Program-made: the position numbers and the translations under genes
Shown: positions 5,983 through 6,421 of the stretch, piece by piece
Numbering within the stretch: position 1 is the stretch's first letter
Layout of the letters: every line of letters begins with the position of its first letter
Assembly: GCA_030828025.1 (NCBI GenBank)
Contig: JAURDG010000079.1
Location: forward strand, 1 to 6,421
Source of the DNA: Flavobacteriaceae bacterium
Lineage (GTDB): Bacteria > Bacteroidota > Bacteroidia > Flavobacteriales > Flavobacteriaceae
Direction of reading: 5' to 3'
Length of the DNA: 6,421 nucleotides
Notes under the pieces: generated by a model
What the model saw: the letters and a program-made list of their open reading frames with translations, nothing else
Told to the model about the DNA's origin: nothing
Databases searched by the model: none

Positions 5983-5985
5983 TTG

Positions 5986-6059
5986 CGGTCTGGACGGGAC
6001 TCGAACCCGCGACCCCATGCGTGACAGGCATGTATTCTAACCAGCTGAACTACCAGACC
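5986..6059 (-). tRNA. trnD: tRNA-Asp (anticodon GTC)
   Basis: 74 nt fold into a complete cloverleaf: acceptor arms GGTCTGG/CCAGACC, D arm GTTC...GAAT with AGCTGGTTA loop, anticodon stem CATGC/GCATG with loop CTGTCAC (anticodon GTC at 6025-6023), variable loop GGGTC, and T arm GCGGG/CCCGT with TTCGAGT loop. The discriminator is G, as expected for Asp. The 3' CCA is not encoded (the next bases are CAA), so it must be added after transcription. It lies 58 bp after the thioredoxin stop but has its own promoter. A spurious 61-codon reading frame crosses it. Confidence 0.98.
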
Positions 6060-6075
6060 CTGCGTTAGGTGCCTG

Positions 6076-6105
6076 CAAATATACACCGCATTTTCGGATA
6101 CGCAA
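6076..6105 (-). promoter_or_regulatory. Bacteroidota-type promoter of tRNA-Asp
   Basis: On the minus strand, TTG (6105-6103), 19 nt, then TATATTTG (6083-6076) match the TTG / TAnnTTTG consensus exactly with ideal spacing. The transcript would begin about 10-12 nt before the mature tRNA 5' end at 6059. Confidence 0.82.
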
Positions 6106-6117
6106 ACGAAATTTAAA

Positions 6118-6421
6118 CTATAGCTGTTCTTCTATCGCAGCAGCATAAACCGCTTTTGGAGAAACACCTACTTTGCGGTCAACCAATTCGCCGTTTTTAA
6201 ACAACAAAACCGTTGGAATATTGCGCACACCATATTTGGCGGCATACTCCTGATTGTTGTCCACATCTACCTTGCCAACCACCGCCTTTCCAGCGTAGTC
6301 TTGGCTTAATTCATCAATGATCGGACCAACCATGCGGCAAGGCCCACACCATTCTGCCCAAAAATCAACCAATACGGGTTGAGTAGATTTTAACACGAGT
6401 TCATCGAAGCTTGCATCGGTA
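6118..6421 (-). CDS. trxA: Thioredoxin (N-terminus cut by window edge)
   Basis: A cytosolic disulfide reductase with a classical thioredoxin fold. The frame stays open to the window edge and gives 100 visible residues starting TDASFDELVLKS; only a few N-terminal residues are missing, judging by the usual length of about 105-108. The active site is WCGPC (visible residues 24-28), preceded by VDFWAEW. The cis-proline motif is NIPT (67-70), and the C-terminal part has GVSPKAVYAAAIEEQL. A GTG inside the gene (6394-6396) is not the true start, because the upstream residues match the first strand and helix of thioredoxin. The stop is TAG at 6120-6118, followed after 58 nt by tRNA-Asp; no terminator is visible between them, so read-through is possible. 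Confidence 0.95.
   Translation of the reverse strand, partial: TDASFDELVLKSTQPVLVDFWAEWCGPCRMVGPIIDELSQDYAGKAVVGKVDVDNNQEYAAKYGVRNIPTVLLFKNGELVDRKVGVSPKAVYAAAIEEQL

Noticed and set aside
5901..6086. 61-codon minus-strand frame across the tRNA-Asp gene
   Set aside because: It is read through the tRNA (residues such as CHAWGRGFESRPD are translated tRNA sequence), a well-known annotation artefact.
6118..6396. Thioredoxin starting at the internal GTG (6394-6396)
   Set aside because: The frame stays open upstream and those residues match the normal thioredoxin N-terminus; the real start lies beyond the window.

Overview
The window looks like chromosomal DNA of a Flavobacteriaceae-type member of the Bacteroidota. 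Three things suggest this: promoters of the Bacteroidota -33 TTG / -7 TAnnTTTG form, the absence of clear Shine-Dalgarno sequences before the starts, and gene families typical of flavobacteria (class II HMG-CoA reductase followed by a GYDIA-type GHMP kinase, POT peptide transporter, DUF983 protein, LytS-type kinase with a Y_Y_Y sensor). The placement rests on recognised families and motifs, not on a database search.

Layout. Bases 1-641 (minus) hold the N-terminal 213 residues of a POT/PTR2 peptide transporter that runs off the left edge. A 75-bp divergent spacer follows, with a near-perfect Bacteroidota promoter. Next on the plus strand is a two-gene operon: class II HMG-CoA reductase (717-2048) and a GHMP kinase (2045-2968), coupled by an ATGA overlap. 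Together they belong to the mevalonate route to isoprenoids. Convergent to them, with a 38-bp coding overlap, is a LytS/YehU-type sensor histidine kinase (2931-4121, minus) with no response regulator beside it. A plus-oriented intrinsic terminator (4177-4213) and a promoter precede a YbdG-like MscS-family channel (4263-5495, plus). The channel's stop codon interlocks with that of a convergent DUF983 membrane protein (5492-5854, minus). The right end carries, on the minus strand, a thioredoxin gene (N-terminus cut by the window edge) and then tRNA-Asp(GTC) with its own promoter, a structured trailer and an intrinsic terminator.

How the parts relate. Most genes are housekeeping or envelope functions: peptide uptake, isoprenoid precursor synthesis, sensing, osmotic protection and redox. 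The unusual aspects are architectural. Both convergent pairs lack any terminator between them. The mevalonate operon has no visible terminator until one lying beyond the whole antisense length of the histidine kinase. Two genes have a -7 promoter element ending exactly 4 nt before the ATG, which implies leaderless or nearly leaderless mRNAs. The tRNA-Asp transcript has a roughly 110-nt trailer with several hairpins. I see no CRISPR array, insertion sequence, prophage or defence island, and no clear evidence of a wholly new system.
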